64,000 nt of DNA from Erwinia billingiae Eb661 (GTDB lineage Bacteria > Pseudomonadota > Gammaproteobacteria > Enterobacterales > Enterobacteriaceae), in contig NC_014305.1 of assembly GCF_000196615.1 (NCBI RefSeq), forward strand, positions 1 through 64,000, written 5' to 3'. Shown piece after piece: positions 34,911 through 45,004 of the stretch. The notes beneath the pieces were generated by a model. The model worked only from the letters and a program-made list of their open reading frames with translations. It ran no database searches and was not told the origin of the DNA. The position numbers were made by a program, and so were the translations under genes. Position 1 is the stretch's first letter. The number at the start of each line of letters is the position of its first letter.

Positions 34911-36572
34911 ATGACAATTACACAGCGGCTGTTCCTGACTTTTTCTCTTCTTTCAGCCTCTCTTATCACTTTAGTCTTTGTTTCCGTTATGATCGTGACT
35001 GGGTTTCAGTCACGCTTTCAGTACGTTCAAAGCAATACCGTGCCTTCAATTATCGATATCGGAAAAATGGTGGATGGCAGTAACCAGTTACTTATCTGGA
35101 TGTACAGGCACCAGAGTGCGACAGACCCGGGCAGGCAGGCCGAGGTTGAAAAACAACTAGGCGAACAGCTGAATAATCTGAAGTCTCTCAATCAGTTCTA
35201 TCTCGATAATGATGTTTCAAGTGAAGAAGACAGGCGCATGACCGAAGCGGGGTTCGCCACGATACAGGTTATTCAGAACAAGCTACCTACCTTCCTGAAA
35301 GCATCCCAGCAGCAGAATGATGCGATTTCGCTCAGTGAAATTCAGGGCAGCAACGGAGCAGGTGCCGCTGCCCGTAGCCTCATTGCAGGTTACAAAAAGC
35401 AGCTGCAACTCAACGTGGACATTGGTGAAGGGCTAAAAAATCAGAATACCCGCGTCTATCAGGCCACGTTCTGGGGCATGATTTCGGGTGCTTCGATTCT
35501 AATTCTCATCCTTGGATTCTTCGCCATTAAGACTATAGCCGGTATACGCAGAAGCCTTAACGCTATGCGTTCCACGATGGAGCAGGCCAGTTCACGTCTG
35601 GATCTGACCCTGCGGGCGGATGACTCGCGTAAAGACGAAATAGGGCTGACGGCACAAGCATTCAATAATTTGGTGGCGAATGTTGCTTCTTCACTGTTAT
35701 CCGTAAGCTCTTCCTCTCAGTCCGTCAGCACGGCCTCTTCACAGATTTCGGCGGGAAATGAGGACCTCTCAGCCAGAACGGAAGAACAGGCGGCTTCGCT
35801 TGAGCAAACGGCAGCCAGCATGTCAGAACTGAGTGAGACGGTACGTCAGACCGCTGAAAATACCGGCATGGCAAGCCAATTATCGCAGAATGCCCGCAAG
35901 CTCTCAGAAGACAGCTCTGTAAAGGTAGGCGCCATGATGGGGACGATGTCTGATATCAGGAACAGCTCTGCCAAAATCACCGATATTATCTCGCTGATTG
36001 AAGGTATTGCATTTCAGACCAACATTCTCGCCCTGAATGCGGCTGTAGAAGCTGCACGGGCCGGGGAGCAGGGACGCGGGTTTGCCGTGGTTGCCGGTGA
36101 AGTGCGCAATCTTGCCCAGCGATCCTCGGCTTCAGCTCGTGAAATAAAAGAATTGATTGAGTCATCAATAAAATTCGTGGAGAAAGGGGCAGGTCAGGCA
36201 GATGAGGTTGGACAGAATATGGGTGATATGAACGAGGCCATTAGTCAGGTGGCAGATTTGGTGAATGAGATAGCCGCTGCAGCGCACGAGCAGATGCAGG
36301 GCATTGGCCAGGTTCACCAGGCAGTTAACCAGATGGATGACGTGACCCAGCAGAATGCGACACTCGTTCAGGAAGCCTCTGCCGCCTCGCATTCACTGAT
36401 GGAGCAGGCCACCGTTCTTAACGAGCTGGTAGCCACTTTTGTCATTAAAGTACCGTCAGAATTGAAATCCAAAGATGCGATTAGTGCTTCCGGGGTGAAA
36501 TTATCACCTTCGCACGGGACGACTGTGAAGAAAAAGACAGCAGGCCTTGAGGAAAACTGGAAAAGTTTCTGA
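34911..36572 (+). CDS. Methyl-accepting chemotaxis protein 1
   Basis: A 553-aa chemoreceptor of class Tar/Tsr type: membrane helix at about 10-33, a helical periplasmic sensor of 150 residues (MVDGSNQLLIWMYRHQSA...), a second helix at about 186-209, HAMP, and a signalling hairpin with the invariant tip [43 protein letters not shown]. It ends in NWKSF, close to the NWETF pentapeptide that tethers CheR and CheB. It depends on host CheA/CheW, which are not in the window. A good sigma-28 promoter precedes it, so expression should follow flagellar synthesis. Confidence 0.95.
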   Translation: MTITQRLFLTFSLLSASLITLVFVSVMIVTGFQSRFQYVQSNTVPSIIDIGKMVDGSNQLLIWMYRHQSATDPGRQAEVEKQLGEQLNNLKSLNQFYLDNDVSSEEDRRMTEAGFATIQVIQNKLPTFLKASQQQNDAISLSEIQGSNGAGAAARSLIAGYKKQLQLNVDIGEGLKNQNTRVYQATFWGMISGASILILILGFFAIKTIAGIRRSLNAMRSTMEQASSRLDLTLRADDSRKDEIGLTAQAFNNLVANVASSLLSVSSSSQSVSTASSQISAGNEDLSARTEEQAASLEQTAASMSELSETVRQTAENTGMASQLSQNARKLSEDSSVKVGAMMGTMSDIRNSSAKITDIISLIEGIAFQTNILALNAAVEAARAGEQGRGFAVVAGEVRNLAQRSSASAREIKELIESSIKFVEKGAGQADEVGQNMGDMNEAISQVADLVNEIAAAAHEQMQGIGQVHQAVNQMDDVTQQNATLVQEASAASHSLMEQATVLNELVATFVIKVPSELKSKDAISASGVKLSPSHGTTVKKKTAGLEENWKSF

Positions 36573-36590
36573 AAAATTATAAAAATAGCA

Positions 36591-36623
36591 GTGAGGCACT
36601 GACATTCAGATAATGTGCCTCAC
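36591..36623 (+). terminator. Stem-loop after MCP 1
   Basis: Perfect nine-base stem GTGAGGCAC / GTGCCTCAC, 18 bases after the stop, with a 15-base loop and no T run. Confidence 0.5.
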
Positions 36624-36755
36624 GCCATGCAAAATGTCTGACGTCAGTGGCATAATCACACCAGAACCATTATTTCCTCCACTTCAGCGCCAAAGTGATT
36701 GGATGCCATAAAATTAACAAAATGTGGTGCAGCGCATGGATTATTCCTGTTGCGG

Positions 36756-36857
36756 GCCGATAACAGTAATGACAGCACATAAAATGCAGCGCCAGAGAAA
36801 CAACAGCAACCCATAAGACCTTGCTCTGCCAGGCACTCCGGACGGAGTGCCTTTTTC
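36756..36857 (+). ncRNA. Candidate small RNA with FliA-like -10 and strong terminator
   Basis: GCCGATAA at 36756-36763 is a perfect sigma-28 -10 element, though no good -35 is seen. About 90 bases downstream lies a textbook intrinsic terminator, AGGCACTCCG-ga-CGGAGTGCCT followed by TTTT (36831-36856). No supported gene lies between. A flagella-linked sRNA is a reasonable hypothesis. The terminator is certain; the transcript is not shown. Confidence 0.4.
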
Positions 36858-36980
36858 ATTGTTGGGCAGTCGGTTCTCGCCACTAAGCGGTACGGGTCAT
36901 CAGCCGGATGTGCTGGGATCTTTGCTGAGACTGGTAGAAACAGTTGGTAACTTATCAAAGCTATTAGTATCCAGCCCCAA

Positions 36981-36988
36981 GCCGATAT
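36981..36988 (+). promoter_or_regulatory. FliA-type -10 of the frameshifted MCP
   Basis: GCCGATAT, seven of eight sigma-28 -10 positions, 33 bases before the MCP start. The -35 is poorly conserved. Confidence 0.5.
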
Positions 36989-37021
36989 ATGAGTTGTTCC
37001 CCCGCCCACCAGGTAAAAATA

Positions 37022-38570
37022 ATGAAAATATCGGTTCGACTTTTCAGCGGCTACGGCCTTTTAGTTATATGTTTTTTAATCTGCACCGGACTGTCCCTGC
37101 ACTCGCTCAGTGAATCCAGGCGAGGCATGGAAGATACGGTAAATTATAAAATGAAGCGTCTTACGCTTGTCCTGAATATGCGTGCTGCTGTTAATGATAT
37201 GGCAGTTTCAGTCAGAGACATCGTTCTGCTCAAAGATCCTGAGCAGGAGAAAAATGAATGGCAAAGGGTCAGTGATTTACATGAAAAGTATGTTCAGGAT
37301 CGCGAAAGGCTTGTTGCCAGCATGATGCATAACGCTTCTCCCGAAGGAAAACTAGCGTTAGACAATATCCTGTCTTCAGACGGTGCTGCTCTGAATACTC
37401 TTGCAACTGCGGGAAAAATGGGGCTGGATAACGACCAGTCAGAAAAAGCCGCTGACTATTTGCTGAATACGGCGCGCCCGGCGCAGCAGGCTCTCTCTGA
37501 TGCCCTGAACGGGCTTACAGACGTACAGAATAAGCTCAGCAGGGATACGGTGGCTCGTAATAGTGCATCTATACGTGAGGCCGCCATTCTATTGCTCTCA
37601 CTCACGATTCTTTCTGTCTTATTCTCTCTTCTGACAATTTTTATGATAGTCCGGACACTGATGCGACAGTTAGGCGGGGAGCCCGCAGATGCTCAGATAC
37701 TTGCAGCAGCAATTGCTTCTGGTGACCTGACCAGTCAGGTGATTCTGCATCGCAAGGACACGACAAGCCTGCTGGCTTCTCTGGATGGTATGCAGGCAAA
37801 TCTGCGGGGGCTTATCTCGCAGATAAAGGATTCAGCCAGCTCCGTGGCGCTGGCTGCGGATGAAATTTCGCAAGGTAATACTGAACTTTCTTCCCGCACC
37901 GAGCAGCAGGCGGGCTGCACTGCAGGAAACAGCAGCCAGCATGGAGCAGCTTACGGCTACTGTAAAAAGTAATACTGCAGGCGCACAGCAGACAGCGGGC
38001 TCAGCCCGTGAAACGGCGCAACTTGCCCGTTCAGGCGGAACAGACGTGCAGCGCATGTCGGACACAATGAATGCCATATCTGTGAGCGCCGCAAAGGTGC
38101 GCGATATTACGTCCGTAATTGAAAGCATTGCCTTCCAGACTAACATTCTTGCCCTCAACGCAGCGGTGGAGGCTGCCCGTGCAGGGGAAGAAGGACGGGG
38201 ATTCGCAGTAGTGGCAGGTGAGGTCAGGACACTTGCGCAGCGTAGTGCTAATGCCGCGCATGACATCAAACAACTTATGGCGGAAGCAGTAAGTGTTGTT
38301 GATAGCGGAGTAGTGGCAGCTGCAGATGCAGGAGACAGCATACTGAAAATTGTCGGTATGGTGGGCGAACTTGCCGAAGCCATGGATAATATTTCACTGG
38401 CTTCATCCGAACAGATGCTCGGCATCTCTCAGGTCAGCATTGCCGTCAGCCAGATGGACGGAGTAACGCAAAATAATGCCGCTCTGGTGGAGGAATCATC
38501 ATCCGCCTCACAGTCACTGTCTGAACAGGCACACGCGCTGCGCGGGATGGTTGATAACTTTAGAGTATAA
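37022..38570 (+). pseudogene. Methyl-accepting chemotaxis protein 2, single-base frameshift
   Basis: The frame from ATG 37022 encodes an MCP with a four-helix periplasmic sensor (VLNMRAAVNDMAVSVRDIVLL is typical of the 4HB_MCP domain), a second membrane helix around AAILLLSLTILSVLFSLLTIF, and HAMP. It shifts frame at 37912-37914 within TEQQA. The other frame resumes with [20 protein letters not shown] and runs through the signalling tip ([36 protein letters not shown]) to 38570. GGG in place of GG explains the shift. The receptor lacks the C-terminal NWxxF tether. Mutation, phase variation or sequence error are possible. Confidence 0.85.
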
Positions 38571-38702
38571 GCTATTTCTGCATAAGGCGGCCGTGCTTAA
38601 CATGCATTCACGACCGCCGTTCATCTGATGGCCACGTAACGCTCAGCTTCGGGTAACTTTTGTGCCAAAAATAAAGAAAGATAATGAGAGGTGAAGATCC
38701 TT

Positions 38703-38981
38703 ATGCATGAAAAGTGCCGCCGCATTATAGAAATCAAAGCGCAGACAGATGAGTTGCTCAGGCAACTGAGTGAGAGCGAGTACCGATCGTTGGAGATATG
38801 GGCTAACGACCTGATGCACCTGAAACTGCTTTTTGGTTCATTTAGCCCTTACATGAGCGACCCAGACTTCCTGACGTGGCTGAAACAGCATGACACGGTG
38901 ATGGTTTCGGAAATAGCCATGACCGGCAAAGCGCTGATGGCCTTGCAGAACTTTTTCAGAGTGGCATCAATACAGCACTGA
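38703..38981 (+). CDS. Small helical protein related to the 94-aa block protein
   Basis: A 92-aa protein starting at ATG 38703 (or GTG 38691, which has GAGAG upstream). Its layout (LRQLSESEYRSLEIWANDLMHL, DPDFLTWLKQHDTVMVSEIAMTGKALMALQNFF) parallels the 94-aa proteins at 31309 and 54502: matching D-x-F-x-x-WL, D, I-x-x-TG and N-F positions. No named family is recognised. It lies 120 bases after the frameshifted MCP in the same direction. Confidence 0.6.
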   Translation: MHEKCRRIIEIKAQTDELLRQLSESEYRSLEIWANDLMHLKLLFGSFSPYMSDPDFLTWLKQHDTVMVSEIAMTGKALMALQNFFRVASIQH

Positions 38982-39479
38982 CGACGTTACAGTCAGCGCT
39001 GATCTGAATTTTCTGGCTCATCAAATGTTCAAAATGGCGATTAACGGTCCTGCAATTACGTCCTGCTTATGACAATGGCGTACAGGGAGGTCATAAGCTT
39101 ACGTATGCAGACAACCAGCGTTGCCTTCCCGGCCGCATTAAGGCTGATATAAAAAATCCTCATCGCCGTTTTAAACTGAATGGCGGTAATCATTAACATT
39201 TAGAAGGAGCCTCGAAAGCCGGCACCGACGGCGAAATCTTTCGTCTTCCCCGTATTTATTTTGTGTCACTGTTAACGGTCTCCGCCCCAACGAGTGCTCT
39301 GAAACCCTGCGGGCGAGAGTACCCAGGTCAGATATTTGAAAAAACAGGGCTGCGGCGGTGATTTTCGGCATACCTTGCCTTTATGCTGGTCAGCAGCCGG
39401 GCCAATAATCAGCCTCCGGGCATGAGTCCCCGGCAACTGCTGATACAATACAGTTGCCCAACCCTTCTTCAGTTCGCTG

Positions 39480-39640
39480 AAAAAAAACGCATCAGAAAAT
39501 GGATCTACAAAGCCCGGGTTGTGTCACTGGCCGATATATTCCCTTACGTTGAGGCGTTCCACAATCGGGCATGGCGGGCTGCATCAGCCCAGAGGCCTTT
39601 GAACAGGTCTCATCGTGTGAACAGGAAATGTATACTGTTG
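39480..39640 (+). pseudogene. IS3-family OrfB C-terminal relic
   Basis: Frames read [17 protein letters not shown] and, one frame over, [12 protein letters not shown]. Together they resemble the conserved end of IS3-family OrfB proteins (A-x-x-DVFDYIEVFYNR...LGGISPEAFE). A frameshift splits it, and the rest of the element is not recognisable in the 820 bases 38982-39802. Confidence 0.5.
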
Positions 39641-39802
39641 TGGCGGCAGTTTAAACAACGTCATGCCTGCTGTGTAGTCTGTAGGATCCCAAATATGAGT
39701 TCCTTCAGGGTGGGGATTCAGTTTCCTGCCTGCATACTTTCCCCTCTCAGACTGAACACCGTATACTCTTTCCTTTTGCACAATTCTTATGAGCTCGAAA
39801 AC

Positions 39803-40471
39803 ATGACCAACAGCGAATTTACGCGTCCAAAACTGACGTTACCTCATGGCGAAAATAAACTCCTTCTGCATTCCTGCTGCGCCCCCTGTTCTGGTGAGGT
39901 GATGGAAGCAATTCAGGCGTCGGGTATTGATTACACCATTTATTTCTACAACCCGAATATTCACCCAAAAAAGGAGTATTTACTGCGAAAAGACGAAAAC
40001 ATCCGTTTTGCCGAGCAGCATGGTGTGCCTTTCATTGACGCTGATTATGATACTGACAACTGGTTCGAACGTGCCGCTGGTATGGAAAAAGAGCCTGAAC
40101 GCGGAGTGCGCTGTACCATGTGTTTTGATATGCGCTTTGAGCGCACTGCACTTTATGCTTTTGAGAATGGATTCAATGTGATCAGCAGCTCTCTGGGCAT
40201 TTCACGCTGGAAAAACATGCAACAGATCAATGACTGTGGTCATCGTGCCGCCGGTAATTACCCGGGCATGACGTACTGGGATTATAACTGGCGTAAGCAG
40301 GGGGGCTCAGGGCGCATGATTGAGATCAGTAAGCGTGAGCAATTCTATCAACAGGAATATTGCGGCTGCGTTTACTCATTGCGTGATACCAATCTGCATC
40401 GAAAATCCCAGGGACGGTCCCTTATTGTGTTAGGAAAACTTTACTACGGTTTGAATAACGATGAGGTGTAG
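39803..40471 (+). CDS. queH: Epoxyqueuosine reductase QueH
   Basis: A 222-aa QueH (DUF208) protein, which reduces epoxyqueuosine to queuosine in tRNA as a non-homologous alternative to QueG. The cysteines expected for its Fe-S/metal site are present: [11 protein letters not shown] near the N-terminus, RCTMCFDMR, and [10 protein letters not shown]. Other family blocks are [25 protein letters not shown] and [18 protein letters not shown] place the start at 39803. An upstream in-frame extension to 39383 reads through an IS relic and is not conserved. Many enterics have queG, so a plasmid queH may supplement or replace it. Confidence 0.9.
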   Translation: MTNSEFTRPKLTLPHGENKLLLHSCCAPCSGEVMEAIQASGIDYTIYFYNPNIHPKKEYLLRKDENIRFAEQHGVPFIDADYDTDNWFERAAGMEKEPERGVRCTMCFDMRFERTALYAFENGFNVISSSLGISRWKNMQQINDCGHRAAGNYPGMTYWDYNWRKQGGSGRMIEISKREQFYQQEYCGCVYSLRDTNLHRKSQGRSLIVLGKLYYGLNNDEV

Positions 40472-40871
40472 TAGCAACTTATAGTGGGCATTACTTCATA
40501 GCTAACTGTGGTGGGCCTGGCTTTGCAGTTACCATAAGAAAGACGTTCCATAGTTCTGCTCAGAATCCCCCCGAAGTTTCAGCAGCAGGCTGCTGCCAGT
40601 AAGGCTCCTGAAATTCTTGCCCACGCCGTAAAGTCTGAAAAGTGGGGACCTTTACTCCTCTTTGTTTCAAGCTGGTTTAAGCTGAACAGAACGATGGTTG
40701 AATTGTCGATGCTCATAAGCCTAACCGTCAGCGCGATTAAGCCGTATTATGATATTTGACAATTGCTGGTGTCTCTATGCCGCTTTGAGCCATTCATGTT
40801 ACGGATAGGCTTCATTCGTCATGCCGTATAGTATATTTATACGTACGGTGAGCAATGAGCCTTTAGGGGAT
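40472..40871. other. No gene recognised
   Basis: About 400 bases after queH. No supported frame. Near 40826-40845 there is a dyad CGTATAG...TTATACG just before the AriR-like pair. Confidence 0.45.
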
Positions 40872-41114
40872 ATGATGGACGATGAAAAATATTTTGAAGA
40901 TGACAATGACGCCGATGAATTGTGGCTCGGTGCGTGCTATATCGCGGGTAGTGTCTGTTTCAGAATGATAGCGGGTGGTGGGGTTCTCGATAGCAAGCTG
41001 CTGATTTCCACACTTAAAGCTGTGCAGGCTGAAGATGATGACCGTACCAGTCTGGGAGCACTTTCCCTGCAGCTGGCGATTGAACAGCTTGAAAACCGCC
41101 CCGCGGGAATCTGA
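40872..41114 (+). CDS. AriR-like small protein A, 80 aa
   Basis: An acidic 80-aa helical protein (MMDDEKYFEDDNDADELWLGACYIAGSVCFRM...ALSLQLAIEQLE). It shares with the next gene the pattern W-x-x-A-x-x-x-G-x-x-C-x-R, a middle helix, and a final L-x-x-AIEQLE. The size and helix-turn-helix-pair layout resemble YmgB/AriR-like proteins, but the similarity is distant. The start at 40872/40875 follows AGGGGAT. Twelve bases separate it from its neighbour, so the two form an operon. Confidence 0.6.
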   Translation: MMDDEKYFEDDNDADELWLGACYIAGSVCFRMIAGGGVLDSKLLISTLKAVQAEDDDRTSLGALSLQLAIEQLENRPAGI

Positions 41115-41126
41115 CGGACGAAGGCT

Positions 41127-41354
41127 ATGACTGATGATTATGCGTGGGATAACGTCTGGCACATGGCGAGCTGCCTGCTAGGAAACTGCTGCTTGCGGCT
41201 GGCATCGCGCGGCGAAGATATTTCGTTACAGGCACTTCTTGCCGAACTTAAAAAAATGAAAGGTGCTTTTTCCGCTTTACCCGGCGGCGAATACCTGCCA
41301 CTACGTCTTGCTATAGAGCAACTGGAGCTATCGATCGCAGATGAGCTTAGATAA
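41127..41354 (+). CDS. AriR-like small protein B, 75 aa
   Basis: A 75-aa helical protein with NVWHMASCLLGNCCLRLASRGEDISLQALLAELKKM and PLRLAIEQLE. A truncated near-copy sits at 8615-8817 beside the IS3 element. The arrangement of helix, short polar loop (SRGEDISL), helix and LRLAIEQLE helix resembles the YmgA/AriR connector proteins of E. coli (distant). Start ATG has CGAAGG six bases upstream. Confidence 0.6.
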   Translation: MTDDYAWDNVWHMASCLLGNCCLRLASRGEDISLQALLAELKKMKGAFSALPGGEYLPLRLAIEQLELSIADELR

Positions 41355-42332
41355 TTAAATCACTAAGAACAGTTATATAAAATGCTTATGGTTAATTAAA
41401 TTTTAATTTTCAGGGATTGCTTTAGCGGCTTAAAAATATTCATATAACAAGATGCCGACATGAAAAAAGAAAAGGGATTAAAATCGCTTTCTTACCTTTT
41501 ATTATGAGTCGCAGTGATTTAACGCGTGGGTCAGTTAAGGAAAAACGATCGGTATCTGTCCCTAATGCCTGCCATGTTTTGCTGGCGGCGTGGCAAAGGG
41601 AATTGGCACGAGAGCTGAATACAGTGTATCTGAGCTAACAATGATTGATAAAGCAGAATGATTGATTTTTTGCACACTCAGTCTGAATACTAACCAAGTA
41701 TCTCTACGGCTTTTATGGTATAAAAGTTCGTAATTTCATATACCTAAGGAAAATTGAAGTGATGCCTGCGTCACCTGGCGCGGAAAACTGCCATGCAGAC
41801 AGCTCTAATAAAGATGGTGCAATTTCATTTGTTTTTTCTTTACCAGAAAAGTAGTGCGGGTTACTTTCGTCCGTTCCTGAGGAGTGAGTGTGGGCATGGA
41901 CGAAAGTTGACTGGTTTTCCCGAGGAAGGGGGCTGGAGATAGCAATATCGGTAAAAAACGCGTAACTACTTTATATTTTTAAATACAAAGGGACGCCGGC
42001 CCGGGTTAGCGTTACCGCCTGGGGCCTGCTAAAGTCGAGATAGCCAATATTCTCCCGTAAAGTATAATAACTATAGAAATACAAACTGATCTTCACAAAA
42101 AAAATCCGAAATATTTAACTTGTAAGGTTCTATTCAGTTAAGGTGGTAAGTTAATATTCCCTTATTAACTATAACCGGTCATGTGCAAAATTATATTCAC
42201 GCACATCTAAAACATATTCAGGAAGAATAATACACAACGTGCGCGTGAATAACAGGCAATGATATTTTAAAAAAACACAGTAATTATCCTCTAATAGTGC
42301 CCCGCTGCTTAAAGATACGGCTCTAAAGCCAG
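41355..42332. other. No gene recognised, AT-rich
   Basis: Nearly 980 bases, mostly AT-rich, with no supported gene. A short frame near 41503-41638 (MSRSDLTRGSVKEK...) has no recognisable content. An inverted repeat ACTTTCGTCC / GGACGAAAGT lies at 41862-41907. Confidence 0.5.
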
Positions 42333-43226
42333 CTACGGGCGCTGCGCATACATGATGGAGTCTCTGCCGGTTTCTTTGGCTCCGTAAAGAGCATGATCTG
42401 CAGCACTGATTGCGGAAGAAGATGACTGTTCTGAACCTTTAATTGCAACACCAATACTCAGAGTAATACCCACACTCCCGTTGCACACTTCAGATATTGA
42501 TGACTTCATATTTCTGATGAAATTTCCTGCATTCACATTGTCAAAAATCAATATAACAAACTCCTCACCACCTGAACGGGAAACGAATACATCGTCCTGA
42601 GAAAAACTGCTAAGTTTGAGTCCGATATTTCTTAGCACTTTATCACCAACTTCATGTCCATAAGTATCATTTATTTTTTTAAAATGATCTACATCAGCAA
42701 TACACACCGTACCCTGCCTGTTTTCCATTTCTCTGAGCTTATTGTTCAGATGTCTTCTGTTCGGTAAGCCTGTTAACTCATCTGTTAGAGAAAGGCTCAC
42801 CGCACCTTGGTAGTTTTTATTTACGTAATTTATGAATTTTTTAAATGAACGAATTATGATAATCATCGCTGGTGCGTAAATCAACGCAGAGCACATTGAT
42901 GCCACATCCCTGCTTAATAAACCAACCCCTCCAGCCATTGAGAAAAGTGAAGAATTAAGCAGTAAGAAAAGACTTAACCTGAATATCATCATGTGATGGC
43001 CATATGAATGGATATTAAATGATTCCCTTATAAAACAGACTGTTACAAATGCTGTTATTAAATTAATAAAAAGGTAAAAGTTAATATTAGAAAGATCCCC
43101 CATCAGAAGAGAGAGAAACATTATCACCCCAACCATCGTACATGCATAAATGATAATCATTCTGTATAACAGTCCCTTTGGAGACTCAAATTCATGAATC
43201 AGTTTATCGTGTATATTGAAGCTCAT
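42333..43226 (-). CDS. Polytopic membrane diguanylate cyclase
   Basis: A 297-aa protein with four predicted membrane helices (about 22-43, 49-66, 79-99, 107-126) and a C-terminal GGDEF domain: SLTDELTGLPNRRHL, DVDHFKKINDTYGHEVGD, active-site SGGEEF at 218-223, and the end ALYGAKETGRDSI. Catalytic residues are intact. The I-site is not RxxD (SQDD in its place), so product inhibition is probably absent, unlike the Cache-DGC pair. The gene is AT-rich compared with neighbours, suggesting separate acquisition. Start ATG at 43226 with weak upstream signals. Confidence 0.9.
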   Translation of the reverse strand: MSFNIHDKLIHEFESPKGLLYRMIIIYACTMVGVIMFLSLLMGDLSNINFYLFINLITAFVTVCFIRESFNIHSYGHHMMIFRLSLFLLLNSSLFSMAGGVGLLSRDVASMCSALIYAPAMIIIIRSFKKFINYVNKNYQGAVSLSLTDELTGLPNRRHLNNKLREMENRQGTVCIADVDHFKKINDTYGHEVGDKVLRNIGLKLSSFSQDDVFVSRSGGEEFVILIFDNVNAGNFIRNMKSSISEVCNGSVGITLSIGVAIKGSEQSSSSAISAADHALYGAKETGRDSIMYAQRP

Positions 43227-44151
43227 TCTGATACCTGTATGTAAAAAGTGTATGATATTGAAGCTAAAATTCTGTTTATTAAAAAATATCTTGTGATATT
43301 TTTTAATGTCTTATTTTGAATGAGTCTATCCATTGGAAAAAATCAGGGTAGTATCACCGTAACCCTAATCGTGTTGAGCATCTCATGCAAAAAAGCTAAA
43401 AATGACCGGCTGGAAAGCTCATGGCGAAATGTTCTTCAACCGACATTCATAAACTCCTGGTTGAAGGTTGCCGGAATGAACAAGATGTCTCATGCCTCAG
43501 CAGAGGGGTAAAGATGCCTTTATCCCCACAAAAACAACCCGTCTTGGGATGGTCCTTTCATTATTGACTCATCTGGCTCAAAAATCTCCGCAAAAGTGGA
43601 TTAAACACACGGCTTACCCCGGTTATATCTGATTATAAATATATCACATATGAGGAGGGGGTCAGAAGCAGGTGCTGCTGGTACCTGTCTGTATTTTTCA
43701 GGCGAAACCGGTCAATATCAAGCGGTTCGACTTTCTGAGAGCGATGTTTGCATCGAAGGGGCAATGCTTAAGGGACGTAGCCCCAGACCAGTTTTATCTC
43801 TCCAGCCTGATGGCAACACTTAATCCGACTCTGGCAAGTCGAGTCATTCTGGAACATTAATGTAGATTTCTGAACGTTGGGCCCAGACCCAAAGCATAAA
43901 ATGGCACTTTTAGGCCGCCAGTAACAAGCCTGTATCACTGCCATGGTGGCTACTATTCAGTTTCCCCTGACTTTATAAAATGAATATAAGCTTGCTTTAC
44001 CATTCTTTTAAATAAGGCGCTAAATCAGTAGCATATATTTTAACTATACCACTGCGCTTTGCAGTATGACATAACGGGTTTAGACTACCATCTCTCATGC
44101 ATTATACTTTCTGCGTGGTATTATATTTTTCTGATATACCAGGAGACAAAA
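43227..44151. other. No gene recognised
   Basis: About 925 bases with no supported gene. A frame at 43672-43860 (NIKRFDFLRAMFASKGQCLRD) may be a remnant but is not identifiable. Confidence 0.45.
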
Positions 44152-44469
44152 TTGGCTATCAACGCGAAAGACACAGAGCATGTAATCATGGGCGAAGCAG
44201 CCATGAACCTCATTTTCAGAAACGAAGAGGTCACCGTAGCCACGCTCATCACGCAACTCAACGCGATGTCCGTGCACGAACCCGACGGGGCCCGTCTGGC
44301 TGCCATCAAAGGCACATGCTGCTGGCTCTTTGACTTTCGTCAGCCGGGCAGCCTCTCACAGCAGGGTTCTCCCTGGTTCGCCTCGCCGGGTGCGGCAGAC
44401 GAAGGGCAGCCGCAGGGTGCTGAAGATGACATCATTATCAGCAACGTAGGGAACGGCAGGTCTTCGTGA
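44152..44469 (+). CDS. AriR/YmgA-like small protein C, TTG start
   Basis: A 105-aa protein starting at TTG 44152, with AGGAG six bases upstream. Upstream in-frame ATG codons have no ribosome binding site. The first 60 residues (HVIMGEAAMNLIFRNEEVTVATLITQLNAMS, then LAAIKGTCCWLFDF) align with the minus-strand gene at 46587 with no gaps over the start. The tail is Gly/Ser/Pro-rich and acidic. Pattern GEA-helix, short loop, I/V-x-x-x-L helix, and a final helix is as in YmgA. It converges on the next small gene. Confidence 0.65.
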   Translation: MAINAKDTEHVIMGEAAMNLIFRNEEVTVATLITQLNAMSVHEPDGARLAAIKGTCCWLFDFRQPGSLSQQGSPWFASPGAADEGQPQGAEDDIIISNVGNGRSS

Positions 44470-44525
44470 GAGCGGCCTGAGCCGGTGCAAAGGTGGTATG
44501 GCGCAAGGAACGCGAGGCCGCCGTA

Positions 44526-44729
44526 TCAGTGGGTGATCCGGGTGATGAGAAGCTCGCGTGCCCTGGTGCACAGGGCCCTGACGGATTCGCTTCCGCTCCA
44601 GGCACCCATCAGCTGCAGCCGGGTCACAATATTCTCGCGGTGGGGCGACTGGCCCGAATCAAGGAGCTCGGACACCGCCCTGCCAATCATGGCGAGCAGC
44701 GCGTCGTTGTTGTCGTTTTCATCCCTCAA
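44526..44729 (-). CDS. AriR-like small protein D, 67 aa
   Basis: A small helical protein (ALLAMIGRAVSELLDSGQSPHRENIVTRLQLMGAWSGSES, RALCTRARELLI) with the AriR layout: hydrophobic helix ending L-x-x-G, a short loop with N/H, I-V-x-R-L helix, and final helix. GGAGG sits four bases before TTG at 44729; an ATG at 44759 is an alternative start. A dyad GGTGTAT-N11-ATACACC (44743-44767) lies at its upstream edge. Confidence 0.6.
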   Translation of the reverse strand: MRDENDNNDALLAMIGRAVSELLDSGQSPHRENIVTRLQLMGAWSGSESVRALCTRARELLITRITH

Positions 44730-44929
44730 GGGACCTCCTTCGGGTGTATGGATAATCATTATACACCTTTTGTATGCTGTGGCGGAGTCCCCGGGTGCAC
44801 GGCTGCGGGCCGGTAAATATGTACAGTCAGGGGCCAACATAACGCATCGGTTTGCATCTCCTAATATGCTGATTTTAAAAAATAAGCACTTTTTGCTAAA
44901 TATACCCACCGGTCTTTTAAAGACAATCC

Positions 44930-44954
44930 TGTACAGGAATTTATTTTTTGTATA
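44930..44954 (+). promoter_or_regulatory. Candidate MlrA/BluR-like operator before ycgZ
   Basis: TGTACA (44930-44935), 13 bases, TGTATA (44949-44954). The MlrA consensus recalled for E. coli is two TGTACA-containing half-sites 12 bases apart, and BluR is an MlrA-like MerR protein that represses ycgZ in E. coli. One spacer base and one half-site base differ. This is a hypothesis only. Confidence 0.35.
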
Positions 44955-45004
44955 ACTTAATGAACACTATACGAATATAAATTAACCAGACAGGATCTTC
45001 CGCC

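Noticed and set aside
36656..37009. Minus-strand 117-codon frame with a hydrophobic stretch
   Set aside because: It covers the intrinsic terminator and the FliA-type promoter of MCP 2, so coding is implausible.
39383..39802. Extension of QueH by 140 N-terminal residues
   Set aside because: The extension translates an IS3 relic and non-conserved sequence; QueH proteins start near the 39803 ATG.
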